Shown here: positions 1-5,842 of the stretch, piece after piece
How positions within the stretch are numbered: position 1 is the first letter of the stretch
How the letters are laid out: each line of letters begins with the position of its first letter
Source: CAZKFN01 sp964552035
Lineage (GTDB): Bacteria > Bacteroidota > Bacteroidia > Flavobacteriales_E > Vicingaceae
Direction of reading: 5' to 3'
Assembly (NCBI GenBank): GCA_964552035.1
Contig: CAZKFN010000109.1
Span: 1-6,261 of the forward strand
Length of the DNA stretch: 6,261 nucleotides
Notes under the pieces: generated by a model
What the model was told of the DNA's origin: nothing
The model's input: only the letters and a program-made list of their open reading frames with translations
Databases searched by the model: none
Translations under genes and position numbers: made by a program

Positions 1-166
1 TTTCGCCCTTTGATGAAAATATATAGTTGATACTTTTATTCTCTTTTTCTTCTATATATTTATCTAAGTCAACAAATTTAAAAGCTAATTTAGAGGCTAT
101 TTTCTTTCCTATAATCGATTTACCAGAGGCCATATAACCCATGATATATATTGGTGTTTTATACAT
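1..166 (-). CDS. aroK: Shikimate kinase, N-terminal part (cut by left window edge)
   Basis: Shikimate kinase phosphorylates shikimate with ATP to shikimate 3-phosphate, step five of the chorismate pathway, in the cytoplasm. I translated 55 residues by hand from the ATG at 166-164. After a short beta strand comes the Walker A P-loop GYMASGKS at residues 10-17, with K16 and S17 as the phosphate- and magnesium-binding pair. Next is FVDLD at residues 31-35, where D33 matches the family's shikimate-binding aspartate and D35 the second acidic residue. KYIEEKENKSINYIFSSKGE follows, the usual 'EEKxGxSIxxIFxxxGE' stretch. The frame is still open at base 1, so about two thirds of a typical 170-residue protein lies outside. 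The ATG sits one base after the stop of the upstream dehydrogenase gene, so the two are probably co-transcribed and translationally coupled. The P-loop has Ala where many family members have Gly, which is tolerated in this fold. Identification is firm. Confidence 0.9.
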   Translation of the reverse strand, partial: MYKTPIYIMGYMASGKSIIGKKIASKLAFKFVDLDKYIEEKENKSINYIFSSKGE

Positions 167-167
167 T

Positions 168-971
168 TTAAAGTTGAGAATTTGGTTCCTTTTTAAATTT
201 CCTATAAACTGATTTTTGTACAAATCGGGGTAAAAATTTTGAAAAGAAAACAGCTAATTTACCTTCTGTAGTAAGAATTAAACTTTGTTTTCTCTTAAGA
301 ATAGCACCATAGAGATAGTGGGCTACTTTTTCTGCCGACATCATTTTTCCTTCTTCTCTTGGCGAATCCTTTTGTTGACTTCCATCGGCTGTTAAAGCTG
401 TTTTTCTAATGTTAGAAGCAGTAAATCCAGGGCAAGCTATCAGCACATGAAGCTCTTTTTCAAGATTTTCTGTTCTCAATGCTTCTAAAAAACCATGCAT
501 CGCATATTTTGAAGCAGAATAGGCTGTACGAGCCGGCAATCCTACATATCCTGCTATAGAAGAAATCCCCACTACGCTTCCCTTGGATTGCAGCAAGTGA
601 GGCAAGGCGTATTTGGTGCAATAAACTGCTCCCCAAAAATTAATTTCCATCACATTTTTAAATACATCCAACTCTAAATCATTAAATAGTGCTCGCATAG
701 AAATACCTGCATTATTGATCAACACATCTATTCTTCCAAAAGCCTTAATAGTTTGAACTATCAAATTCTGACAATCCTCTTCTATAGAAACATCGACTTT
801 TAGGGCAAGGGCCTTTACACCTTCGGCTTTCATATGTGTCGCCATTTCTTCTATAATTTCTACCCTCCTTGCAGCCAATGATAGTATTGCTCCACGAGAA
901 GCAAAATATTTAGCAACAGCCTCCCCTATTCCCGATGAAGCACCAGTAACAATTACTACTTTATCTTTCAT
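168..971 (-). CDS. SDR family NAD(P)-dependent oxidoreductase (DHRS7-like)
   Basis: This is a classical short-chain dehydrogenase/reductase of 267 residues, probably cytosolic or loosely membrane-associated. The Rossmann signature TGASSGIG is at residues 9-16 and the structural NNAG motif at 86-89. The catalytic residues are N111, S138, Y151 and K155 (YSASK), followed by the PG motif at 181-182. Two arginines after the second strand (AARR, 33-36) favour NADP(H) over NAD(H). The C-terminal extension (about 205-267) is basic and contains an amphipathic, aromatic-rich stretch. This resembles the DHRS7/DHRS7B-like group, whose members act on lipids, steroids or retinoids, but the substrate cannot be read here. 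The start is the first ATG, preceded by an AGGGAA stretch that could serve as a weak ribosome binding site. Its stop is one base from the aroK start, which suggests an operon. The link with aromatic biosynthesis may be purely positional. Confidence 0.9.
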   Translation of the reverse strand: MKDKVVIVTGASSGIGEAVAKYFASRGAILSLAARRVEIIEEMATHMKAEGVKALALKVDVSIEEDCQNLIVQTIKAFGRIDVLINNAGISMRALFNDLELDVFKNVMEINFWGAVYCTKYALPHLLQSKGSVVGISSIAGYVGLPARTAYSASKYAMHGFLEALRTENLEKELHVLIACPGFTASNIRKTALTADGSQQKDSPREEGKMMSAEKVAHYLYGAILKRKQSLILTTEGKLAVFFSKFLPRFVQKSVYRKFKKEPNSQL

Positions 972-978
972 TTCCCTA

Positions 979-1009
979 TTTTATACAATGCTACTATTGT
1001 GTAAGTTTG
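979..1009 (+). promoter_or_regulatory. Possible promoter for the GNAT-like gene
   Basis: TAAGTTTG at 1002-1009 matches the Bacteroidota -7 consensus TAnnTTTG. TTTT at 979-982, 19 bases upstream, is an imperfect -33 box (consensus TTTG). Transcription would start near 1015, about 23 bases before the ATG at 1038. The 66-base gap between the divergent genes holds little else. Confidence 0.35.
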
Positions 1010-1021
1010 TTTTTGAATTTA

Positions 1022-1029
1022 CAAAACTA
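1022..1029 (-). promoter_or_regulatory. Possible Bacteroidota -7 box for the SDR-aroK pair
   Basis: Read on the minus strand this is TAGTTTTG, a match to the TAnnTTTG box used by the Bacteroidota primary sigma factor. Transcription would begin near 1016, leaving a leader of roughly 45 bases before the SDR start at 971. No TTTG or TTG lies at the expected spacing upstream; the nearest TTG is only about 12 bases away. The call rests on the -7 box and its position alone. Confidence 0.25.
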
Positions 1030-1037
1030 ATAGAAGC

Positions 1038-2198
1038 ATGTCAATTCGAGAAGTAAATGATGCTAAAACAGAAAAAGAATTTCTAAAATTGCCTCATAAG
1101 ATATATCAAGATGACCCTCATTGGATTCCACACCTTAAACAAGATATACAAGCGGTATTCGATCAAAAAAAGAATAAATTTTTCAGACATGGTGATGCTA
1201 TTCGCTGGATTTTAACCAAAAACGGGAAAACCATAGGTAGAATAGCTGCTTTTTATAACGCAAAAACTAATAAAAAAACTAAGAAACCATTAGGTGGAAT
1301 AGGATTTTTTGAATGCATTAACGATAAAGAAGCTGCCTTTGCATTGTTAGAAAAAAGTAAAGAATGGCTTATAGAAAAAGGTATGCAAGGTATGGATGGC
1401 CCAATTAATTTTGGAGAAAAAGATAAATATTGGGGATTAATTATAGAAAATTTTAAATATCCTCCTTATTACCAACAAAATTATAATCCTGAATACTATC
1501 GCACCTTCTTTGAAGAGTTCGGCTTTAGCATTTATTATGAACAATACATTTATTATCGTTCAACTCAACCTCCTTTAATTTCTTTATTACAAGAAAAATC
1601 TGACCGAATAAGAAGAGATCCTAAATATACCTTTGAGACCATAAAAAAAAGTAATCTGCCAAAATATGCAGAGGACTTTAGAACCATTTATAATCGTGCT
1701 TGGGTTAAACACGACGCCTTTACTGAAATGGACAAAAAACAAGCTCTATCCATTATGGATTCTTTAAAACCTGTTATTGATGAGGATTTAATTTATTTTG
1801 CTTATTACGATGGAAGACCGGTTGGTTTTTTTATTGCTTTGCCAGAAATTAATCAAATTTTCAAACACATTAATGGGAACCTCAACTGGTGGGGAAAATT
1901 AAAATTCCTCTATCATAAATGGAAAGGCAGTTGTACTACCTTTTTTGGAATTGCTTTTGGAATTGATCCCGATTTTCAAAGTAGAGGTTTAGAAGGAGCT
2001 ATTTTTATAGAATGTCAAAAAATGGTTAGAAAGACCAATAAATACAAAGACCTAGTTATTACTTGGATTGGTGATTTTAATCCTAAGATGATTCATGTAA
2101 TTAAAAATTTAGGTGCCGAAAAATTGAGAACCTTAGCTACTTATAGGTATTATTTTTATGAAAATAAAAAAGTAGAGCGAGCCCCAATCATTAAGTAA
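1038..2198 (+). CDS. GNAT-fold acyltransferase-like protein, 386 aa
   Basis: This belongs to a family of about 370-390-residue proteins, common in Bacteroidota and Firmicutes and usually annotated as GNAT family N-acetyltransferases of unknown substrate. The N-terminal half has the diagnostic 'YQDDPHWIPHL' (23-33), then 'GKTIGRIAAFYN' (63-74), a central GNAT strand, and 'KGMQGMDGPINFGEKDKYWG' (114-133), which in relatives reads 'GxxGPxxFxxxD'. The C-terminal half looks like a second GNAT unit: 'GRPVGFFIALPE' at 259-270, the motif-A-like 'GIDPDFQSRGLEGAIF' at 308-323 where acetyl-CoA pyrophosphate would bind, and 'WIGDFNPKMIHVIKNLGAEK' at 343-362 as the usual closing segment. The motif-A loop reads QSRGLE rather than the canonical Q/RxxGxG/A, so cofactor binding is plausible but unproven. 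No signal peptide or membrane segment is visible, so it is probably cytosolic. It is a single-gene unit, divergent from the SDR gene and closed by its own terminator. The acceptor substrate is unknown. Confidence 0.75.
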   Translation: MSIREVNDAKTEKEFLKLPHKIYQDDPHWIPHLKQDIQAVFDQKKNKFFRHGDAIRWILTKNGKTIGRIAAFYNAKTNKKTKKPLGGIGFFECINDKEAAFALLEKSKEWLIEKGMQGMDGPINFGEKDKYWGLIIENFKYPPYYQQNYNPEYYRTFFEEFGFSIYYEQYIYYRSTQPPLISLLQEKSDRIRRDPKYTFETIKKSNLPKYAEDFRTIYNRAWVKHDAFTEMDKKQALSIMDSLKPVIDEDLIYFAYYDGRPVGFFIALPEINQIFKHINGNLNWWGKLKFLYHKWKGSCTTFFGIAFGIDPDFQSRGLEGAIFIECQKMVRKTNKYKDLVITWIGDFNPKMIHVIKNLGAEKLRTLATYRYYFYENKKVERAPIIK

Positions 2199-2202
2199 AC
2201 AT

Positions 2203-3048
2203 TTAAGTCTTACTCCTACTTAATACTAGGAGTTTTTTTATTCCTAGAAGCAACCAACTTGTAATAACAAAAGCTGCGGTTAAAGGTATGATGTTTATCT
2301 TCCAAAGGAGCAAGTGAATGAGCACGGATAAAAGAATTGCCAATGTAGCCCAAAGCATGGCGTTTTTGTTTATATCTGCTAAAACAATCACGCAAAGAAT
2401 GGCATTAAAACCTAGTAAACCGGAATTGAGAGTTGCCATAGGACTCCCCAACAATAAACCAAAAATCAAGCTCAAGAAAACAGCATAAATGGTAAAAAGT
2501 GCATGTAAACCTGAATTGATTAATATTCCGGTTAGAAAGAACAGTCCCGTGATGCTATTTTTTTGAAACATCACTTGCCCATAGCTGTTCAGGCTTGCCT
2601 CTATAAAACTAAAGTTTTGCAAAGTATCAATCGCCGATAAAATGGAAAATCCAAAGAAATATTTTAGGGTCAGCATACCTATCCAAGTGGATAGGATAAA
2701 AGGTGCTGTGTAAGGCGGAAGAAATCTTTTTAGATAATAAAACAGGACTGAACTTAAAGAAGAAGAAAAAATTATAACGATAAAACTATGAGGACTAAAA
2801 CCATAAAAAAACCAAAGTGCAATAGCACATAAAGCTCCATTAAAACCATATAAACCTCTTTTTATTTCTGTTTTATTATAGTTTAAAAGTTGAGCTGTAA
2901 GCGTGCTAATTATCGTACCAAAAACAGCGACAATACCTAAATTAAATGAATTGTAGAAAATTCCTATAAGAAAGAACAAGCCCGTAATTGCATTTTCCTG
3001 CAACATTACTTGAGCAACACCTCTTAATATGATTTTTAAATAGGCCAT
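2203..3048 (-). CDS. Urea transporter (UT family) channel
   Basis: This is an inner-membrane channel for passive urea movement. The 281 residues are almost entirely hydrophobic and show the two-fold internal repeat of the UT family. QVMLQENAITGLFFLIGI (13-30) recurs as QVMFQKNSITGLFFLTGI (158-175), and GLYGFNGALC (65-74) recurs as GLLGFNAILC (210-219). The family signature LPxxTxPF is intact in the first half (LPPYTAPF, 110-117). In the second half it is reduced to IIPLTAAF (253-260), keeping the core Pro and Thr positions but losing the PF end. Length is near the usual 290-350 for bacterial members. The start is the only ATG giving the family's normal N-terminus. It lies 60 bases downstream of the CHAP gene, and a strong-looking promoter overlaps the end of that gene. 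No urease subunit or accessory gene is in the window, so its physiological partner is not visible. The last codons overlap the terminator of the converging gene. Family assignment is strong; substrate is inferred from family. Confidence 0.88.
   Translation of the reverse strand: MAYLKIILRGVAQVMLQENAITGLFFLIGIFYNSFNLGIVAVFGTIISTLTAQLLNYNKTEIKRGLYGFNGALCAIALWFFYGFSPHSFIVIIFSSSLSSVLFYYLKRFLPPYTAPFILSTWIGMLTLKYFFGFSILSAIDTLQNFSFIEASLNSYGQVMFQKNSITGLFFLTGILINSGLHALFTIYAVFLSLIFGLLLGSPMATLNSGLLGFNAILCVIVLADINKNAMLWATLAILLSVLIHLLLWKINIIPLTAAFVITSWLLLGIKKLLVLSRSKT
2212..2239 (+). terminator. Intrinsic terminator of the GNAT-like gene
   Basis: A perfect 7-base stem, ACTCCTA (2212-2218) and TAGGAGT (2227-2233), encloses an 8-base loop and is followed by six further T residues to 2239. 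It lies 14 bases after the plus-strand stop codon. On the other strand the same bases are coding: they specify the last dozen residues of the urea transporter, with the T-run read as two lysines. On the minus strand the run precedes the stem as A residues, so it should terminate only plus-strand transcription. Confidence 0.8.
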
Positions 3049-3103
3049 AAAATATTCTTCAATTTTAAATAAAATTTTAAAAATAAGGTCTTTTTATTGA
3101 AAG

Positions 3104-3134
3104 CAAACCTACATCGTTTCCTTTCGTAGCCAAC
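3104..3134 (-). promoter_or_regulatory. Bacteroidota-type promoter for the urea transporter gene
   Basis: On the minus strand, TTG at 3133-3131 (GTTG with the preceding base) is separated by exactly 19 bases from TAGGTTTG at 3111-3104. This fits the Bacteroidota consensus TTTG-N19-TAnnTTTG. The 'TAG' of the -7 box is also the stop codon of the upstream CHAP gene, so the whole promoter lies in that gene's last codons. Transcription would start near 3097, leaving an A/T-rich leader of about 50 bases before the ATG at 3048. Confidence 0.55.
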
Positions 3135-3753
3135 CTAGTATTAACTCATGCTTTATTTTCCAATGTTCATTTTCATATACAAGTGGAAAGATGGCTCTTG
3201 AACCTTCTGTCCAAAGTGGATTTTGCTGAATAATTTCAACCTCTTTTTCTTCTACTCTTGAAATAATGGCAACATGACCATATACATGTTTCTCAATTGC
3301 TTTAAAAATTAATAAATCTCCAACCTGAGGTTGTGTTTTGGCCGGATTGGAGTATTGCATTAAATCTCTTTGTGCATTATAAGAAGAATCACTTAAATTT
3401 TTATTAAAAAAATCTTTAGCATGTCCATAAGTATCAGGCATCTTATGATTCAAATGTTCATAATAATACCGTTTAACAAACTCTACACATTGATATTTTA
3501 GTCCCAAATTATAACCCTCCGCTGTTCGATTTCTACCCCAAACCTGATGCGGCTGACCATTATAATATACTTTAACCCCATGAAGACTATCTATTGCCTG
3601 ACCTACTAAATAGCTGCTATCTTTACCTGCAAGCTCTTGAAGTTTTGTTTTAAATCGTTCGGTTTGCTCTTCTATCTCTTTTTTCGGTACAAAAAAGGAT
3701 AAACCAAGTAAAAGGCTTAGTCCAAAAAGAATCAATGAAAATACTTTCATCAT
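3109..3753 (-). CDS. Membrane-anchored CHAP-domain amidase (Gsp amidase-like)
   Basis: This is a 214-residue papain-like cysteine amidase/peptidase of the CHAP family. Residues 4-22 form one hydrophobic segment after a lysine, without a lipobox, so it is a signal anchor or signal peptide that places the domain in the periplasm. A short polar linker follows. The CHAP domain runs from about 50 to 210: KYQCVEFVKRYY (86-97) supplies nucleophile C89, GDLLIF is at 145-150, GHVAII (159-164) supplies H160, and VEIIQQN (172-178) holds the third-residue region. Order and spacing, including the closing ILGWL (205-209), resemble the amidase half of E. coli glutathionylspermidine synthetase/amidase. The ATP-grasp synthetase half is absent. 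In my recalled alignment the E. coli Glu147 position is Gln176 here. Substrate could be a peptidoglycan peptide or another amide, so 'Gsp amidase' is only a resemblance. Two adjacent ATGs (3753 and 3750) are equally possible starts. Confidence 0.8.
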   Translation of the reverse strand: MMKVFSLILFGLSLLLGLSFFVPKKEIEEQTERFKTKLQELAGKDSSYLVGQAIDSLHGVKVYYNGQPHQVWGRNRTAEGYNLGLKYQCVEFVKRYYYEHLNHKMPDTYGHAKDFFNKNLSDSSYNAQRDLMQYSNPAKTQPQVGDLLIFKAIEKHVYGHVAIISRVEEKEVEIIQQNPLWTEGSRAIFPLVYENEHWKIKHELILGWLRKETM

Positions 3754-3772
3754 AGGTTTATACTCTAAACCT
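3754..3772. repeat. Perfect inverted repeat abutting the CHAP gene start
   Basis: AGGTTTA (3754-3760) and TAAACCT (3766-3772) are perfect 7-base arms around the 5-base centre TACTC. The element fills exactly the space between the candidate -7 box (3780-3773) and the ATG at 3753. In RNA it would form a small leader hairpin touching the start codon; in DNA it could be an operator. Neither role is demonstrated. Confidence 0.5.
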
Positions 3773-3807
3773 CAAATATAATCCTTAAATACTAACCCCC
3801 ATTTCAA
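3773..3807 (-). promoter_or_regulatory. Possible promoter for the CHAP amidase gene
   Basis: TATATTTG on the minus strand (3780-3773) matches the Bacteroidota -7 box TAnnTTTG. The nearest TTG upstream is at 3807-3805, 24 bases away, slightly beyond the usual spacing. Transcription would start near 3766, inside the inverted repeat at 3754-3772, giving a very short leader. Confidence 0.35.
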
Positions 3808-3823
3808 TTGTTATTAGCTTTAA

Positions 3824-5419
3824 TTAATCCCAGCCACCGCCTAAAGATCGGTATAATCTTACTCTTGCCAATAAAATCTCATGTCGAATTTTATTGAGGT
3901 TTAATTCACTTTCCAAAGCTACTTTTTGAGCAGTTATAATTTCTAAATAAGTAGCATATCCACTGTTAAACAACAAGCTAGATTGATTTATGGCCAGTTC
4001 GGTAGTAGCCACTTGTTCTTCTGCTATTTCTAACTGCTCATCCAAAGAGTTAATGATAATCAAGGCGTCAGAAACCTCTTTTACAGCCAAATAAGCAGTT
4101 TTTTGAAGGTCTAATTCTGCTTTTTCTCTATCAATCTTTGCAATTTCATAGTCCGTTTTAAGCTTTCGCCTGTTAAAAACAGCTTGTGTTAAACCACCAG
4201 TAACAGCCCCAAATATAGATCCTGGTACATTTAACCAGTTGTACATTAGCATAGCATTCGTACCGGTACTTAAATCAATTTTCAAATGAGGATATCGATT
4301 CGTTTGAGCCACACCAACTTTTGCGTTTTTCCTTCTTAAATTTAATTCTTTTGCTCTTATATCTGTTCTGTTGTTTATCAGCTCTAAAGGCACCCCATAA
4401 CTTAATTCTGTATCGGTTTCTATGGTCCATAAAGTATTTTCACCAATCATTACCTCTGAAGGTAAAGTACCTGTTAAAAAGCTCAATTGATTTTCTTGAA
4501 GTGCTATTTCTTCTTTCAAGCTTGGTATTAATGCTTTGGAAACCAACATCTGAGATTTAGTTTGCTGTTTTGCTAGTGCGGTAATATTTCCAGATTGATA
4601 CTGTAATTCAACAATTTTATAGGTGTTTTGGCTTAATCCGAAATTTCTTTGAGCAACTAATAGTTGGGCATTTAATAAATGTAGATTATAATAAGCTTCT
4701 GCAATTTGAGTAATAATTTTAGATTGAATCGCTCTTCTATTTTCTTCTACTTCTAAGAACTGATAAAATGTGGCCATCTTTTGACTCCTTATCCTTCCCC
4801 ACACATCAATTTCCCAACTTAAATTTATCCCTGTGATATTCTGCATGGATTGTACATGCATGCTAGAAGGCGCCTCTTCCCCAGCGGCATCATACCATTT
4901 AGAGGCAGGCGTACTGTAGTAATTCTTCGAACGATATTGATGATTGATTGCTGCAATATCTAAATCAATATCGGGCATCCACTCTAGTTTTGATTGTCTT
5001 GAAAGCTGATCAACAATCGCTATATTTTTTAGAGCTTCTCGCATTTCAAAATTTCTTTCTAAACCTTTTTCTTTAGCTATCTCTATAAACTTTAGTCCAT
5101 GTTCTGTCATTAATCCCTGTTCTACCATTCGCTCGGCACGTTCAATATTCCTATCGCTCCAATTGCTCCTTTTCGGATTTCTTGGCGTAAATGTCAGATA
5201 ATAGCTTTCTTTGTCACGTTTTTTGCAAAGGCTGTCAATCCAACCGAAACACACGGCTTCTTCTGTTGCCTCGATTAAACTGACACACTCTTTAGTGCTG
5301 TTCTTTTTATGTAGTATTAACCAAATGGATTTTTCAGTTTTACAGTTTTCGTTCAGCCATTTTCGCCACTCTTTCCTGGTTTTACAATAAACCGCAGGTT
5401 TGCCGTCTTTCATTTCCAT
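3824..5419 (-). CDS. Chimeric ORF: YdeI/OmpD-associated N-terminus fused to truncated TolC/NodT-type outer-membrane factor
   Basis: One open frame of 531 residues carries parts of two unrelated proteins. Residues about 1-119 are the N-terminal half of a YdeI/OmpD-associated (bacteriocin-protection-like) protein: 'EATEEAVCFGWIDS' (50-63), 'YYLTFTPRNPKRSNWSDRN' (73-91) and 'GLMTEHGLKFIEIAKEKG' (102-119). The family normally runs to about 190 residues, so its C-terminal half is missing. Residues about 120-531 are an outer-membrane efflux factor of the RND type: 'KLEWMPDIDLDI' (144-155), 'LSWEIDVWGRIRSQ' (200-213), 'VPLELINNRTDIRAKE' (343-358, usually RPDI/V), 'GVAQTNRYPHLKIDLS' (369-384) and the closing 'LYRSLGGGWD' (522-531). 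Its signal peptide, lipobox cysteine and first helix are missing, and nothing in the fusion replaces them, so export is not expected. The start overlaps the VOC stop (TAATG). The adaptor and pump genes that usually accompany such a factor are absent upstream. I read it as a fusion scar, possibly non-functional, or an assembly chimera. Confidence 0.85.
   Translation of the reverse strand: MEMKDGKPAVYCKTRKEWRKWLNENCKTEKSIWLILHKKNSTKECVSLIEATEEAVCFGWIDSLCKKRDKESYYLTFTPRNPKRSNWSDRNIERAERMVEQGLMTEHGLKFIEIAKEKGLERNFEMREALKNIAIVDQLSRQSKLEWMPDIDLDIAAINHQYRSKNYYSTPASKWYDAAGEEAPSSMHVQSMQNITGINLSWEIDVWGRIRSQKMATFYQFLEVEENRRAIQSKIITQIAEAYYNLHLLNAQLLVAQRNFGLSQNTYKIVELQYQSGNITALAKQQTKSQMLVSKALIPSLKEEIALQENQLSFLTGTLPSEVMIGENTLWTIETDTELSYGVPLELINNRTDIRAKELNLRRKNAKVGVAQTNRYPHLKIDLSTGTNAMLMYNWLNVPGSIFGAVTGGLTQAVFNRRKLKTDYEIAKIDREKAELDLQKTAYLAVKEVSDALIIINSLDEQLEIAEEQVATTELAINQSSLLFNSGYATYLEIITAQKVALESELNLNKIRHEILLARVRLYRSLGGGWD
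5050..5070 (-). other. Breakpoint between YdeI-like and efflux-factor sequence
   Basis: The protein changes family within residues about 117-123. Up to KEKG (116-119) it aligns by eye with YdeI-family proteins, which then normally continue toward their C-terminal OmdA region. From ERNFEMREALKN (121-132) it follows the efflux-factor pattern of the first long helix. The DNA here is purine-rich on the minus strand, with repeated AGAAA-like runs (GAAAAAGG then AGAAAGAAA). Such runs could have provided short homology for an illegitimate join. No IS end, target duplication or attachment-site core is visible at the join. Confidence 0.7.
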
Positions 5420-5841
5420 TATTCTGCGTTCTTTTTGTCCAAAATTTCCAAATAGTGTTTATTTGTCATAATTCCGAGAACGTTTCCAAAGGGGTCAATG
5501 ACCGAAGCGGTTACAAAAGCCCTTTGTCCTCCGCTTCTATCGATAATTGGTTCATATAATTTTGCTCCTTTTGAAATTAAAAGGTCAAGTGTTGCCTGCA
5601 AATCGTCAACGTGCCAATAGGCAATTGCCCCTCCAATTTCTTTCGCTGAATCTTTTGGTGCATATTTTCCATCAATTATTCCAAGTTCGTGCTGATAATC
5701 ACCAAGTCGAAATTCCGAATAGCCCGGAGCATTAAAATAGGGGTCCATTCCTAAAATTTCGCTGTACCATTTTTTTGCTTCTTCGTGGTTGTCTGCATAA
5801 AAACTGACTGTTGAAAGTCCTCTCAATTCTATCTTGTTCAT
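5419..5841 (-). CDS. VOC family (glyoxalase/bleomycin-resistance fold) protein
   Basis: This is a 140-residue vicinal-oxygen-chelate protein with two babbb modules. The first is 'STVSFYADNHEEAKKWYSEILGM' (10-32), with the typical strand, then an alpha helix ending WYSEILG, and 'YSEFRLGDYQHELGII' (41-56). The second is 'GAIAYWHVDDLQATLDLLISKGAK' (71-94), ending in 'DPFGNVLGIM' (116-125). H51 and H77 are candidate metal ligands. The glutamate that many metal-dependent members carry after DPxGN is replaced here by G123. Metal dependence is therefore doubtful and the substrate cannot be predicted; relatives include lyases, dioxygenases and antibiotic-binding proteins. It is cytosolic, without a signal peptide. 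The ATG follows the stop of the NTF2-like gene after one base, and its own TAA shares a base with the next gene's ATG. The three frames form a tightly coupled operon. Confidence 0.85.
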   Translation of the reverse strand: MNKIELRGLSTVSFYADNHEEAKKWYSEILGMDPYFNAPGYSEFRLGDYQHELGIIDGKYAPKDSAKEIGGAIAYWHVDDLQATLDLLISKGAKLYEPIIDRSGGQRAFVTASVIDPFGNVLGIMTNKHYLEILDKKNAE

Positions 5842-5842
5842 T

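Noticed and set aside
2161..2202. Terminator for the minus-strand urea channel downstream of its stop
   Set aside because: There is a T-rich run on the minus strand, but no stem precedes it; the GCTCGCTC stretch has no matching partner.
3061..3100. AT-only inverted repeats in the leader of the urea channel as a terminator
   Set aside because: The arms are only A/T (for example AATAA/TTATT), with no G/C stem, as expected by chance in this composition.
4321..4560. Plus-strand frame of 79 codons opposite the efflux-factor sequence
   Set aside because: It is antisense to a frame with clear efflux-factor motifs, is a low-complexity hydrophobic translation, and has no promoter-like box. It is a shadow frame.
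5042..5044. Internal ATG (residue 126) as an independent start for an intact efflux factor
   Set aside because: Starting there still gives no signal peptide or N-terminal helix, and no promoter or ribosome binding site is evident before it.
5547..5735. Plus-strand frame of 62 codons opposite the VOC gene
   Set aside because: It is fully inside a well-supported VOC gene on the other strand and resembles no family I know.
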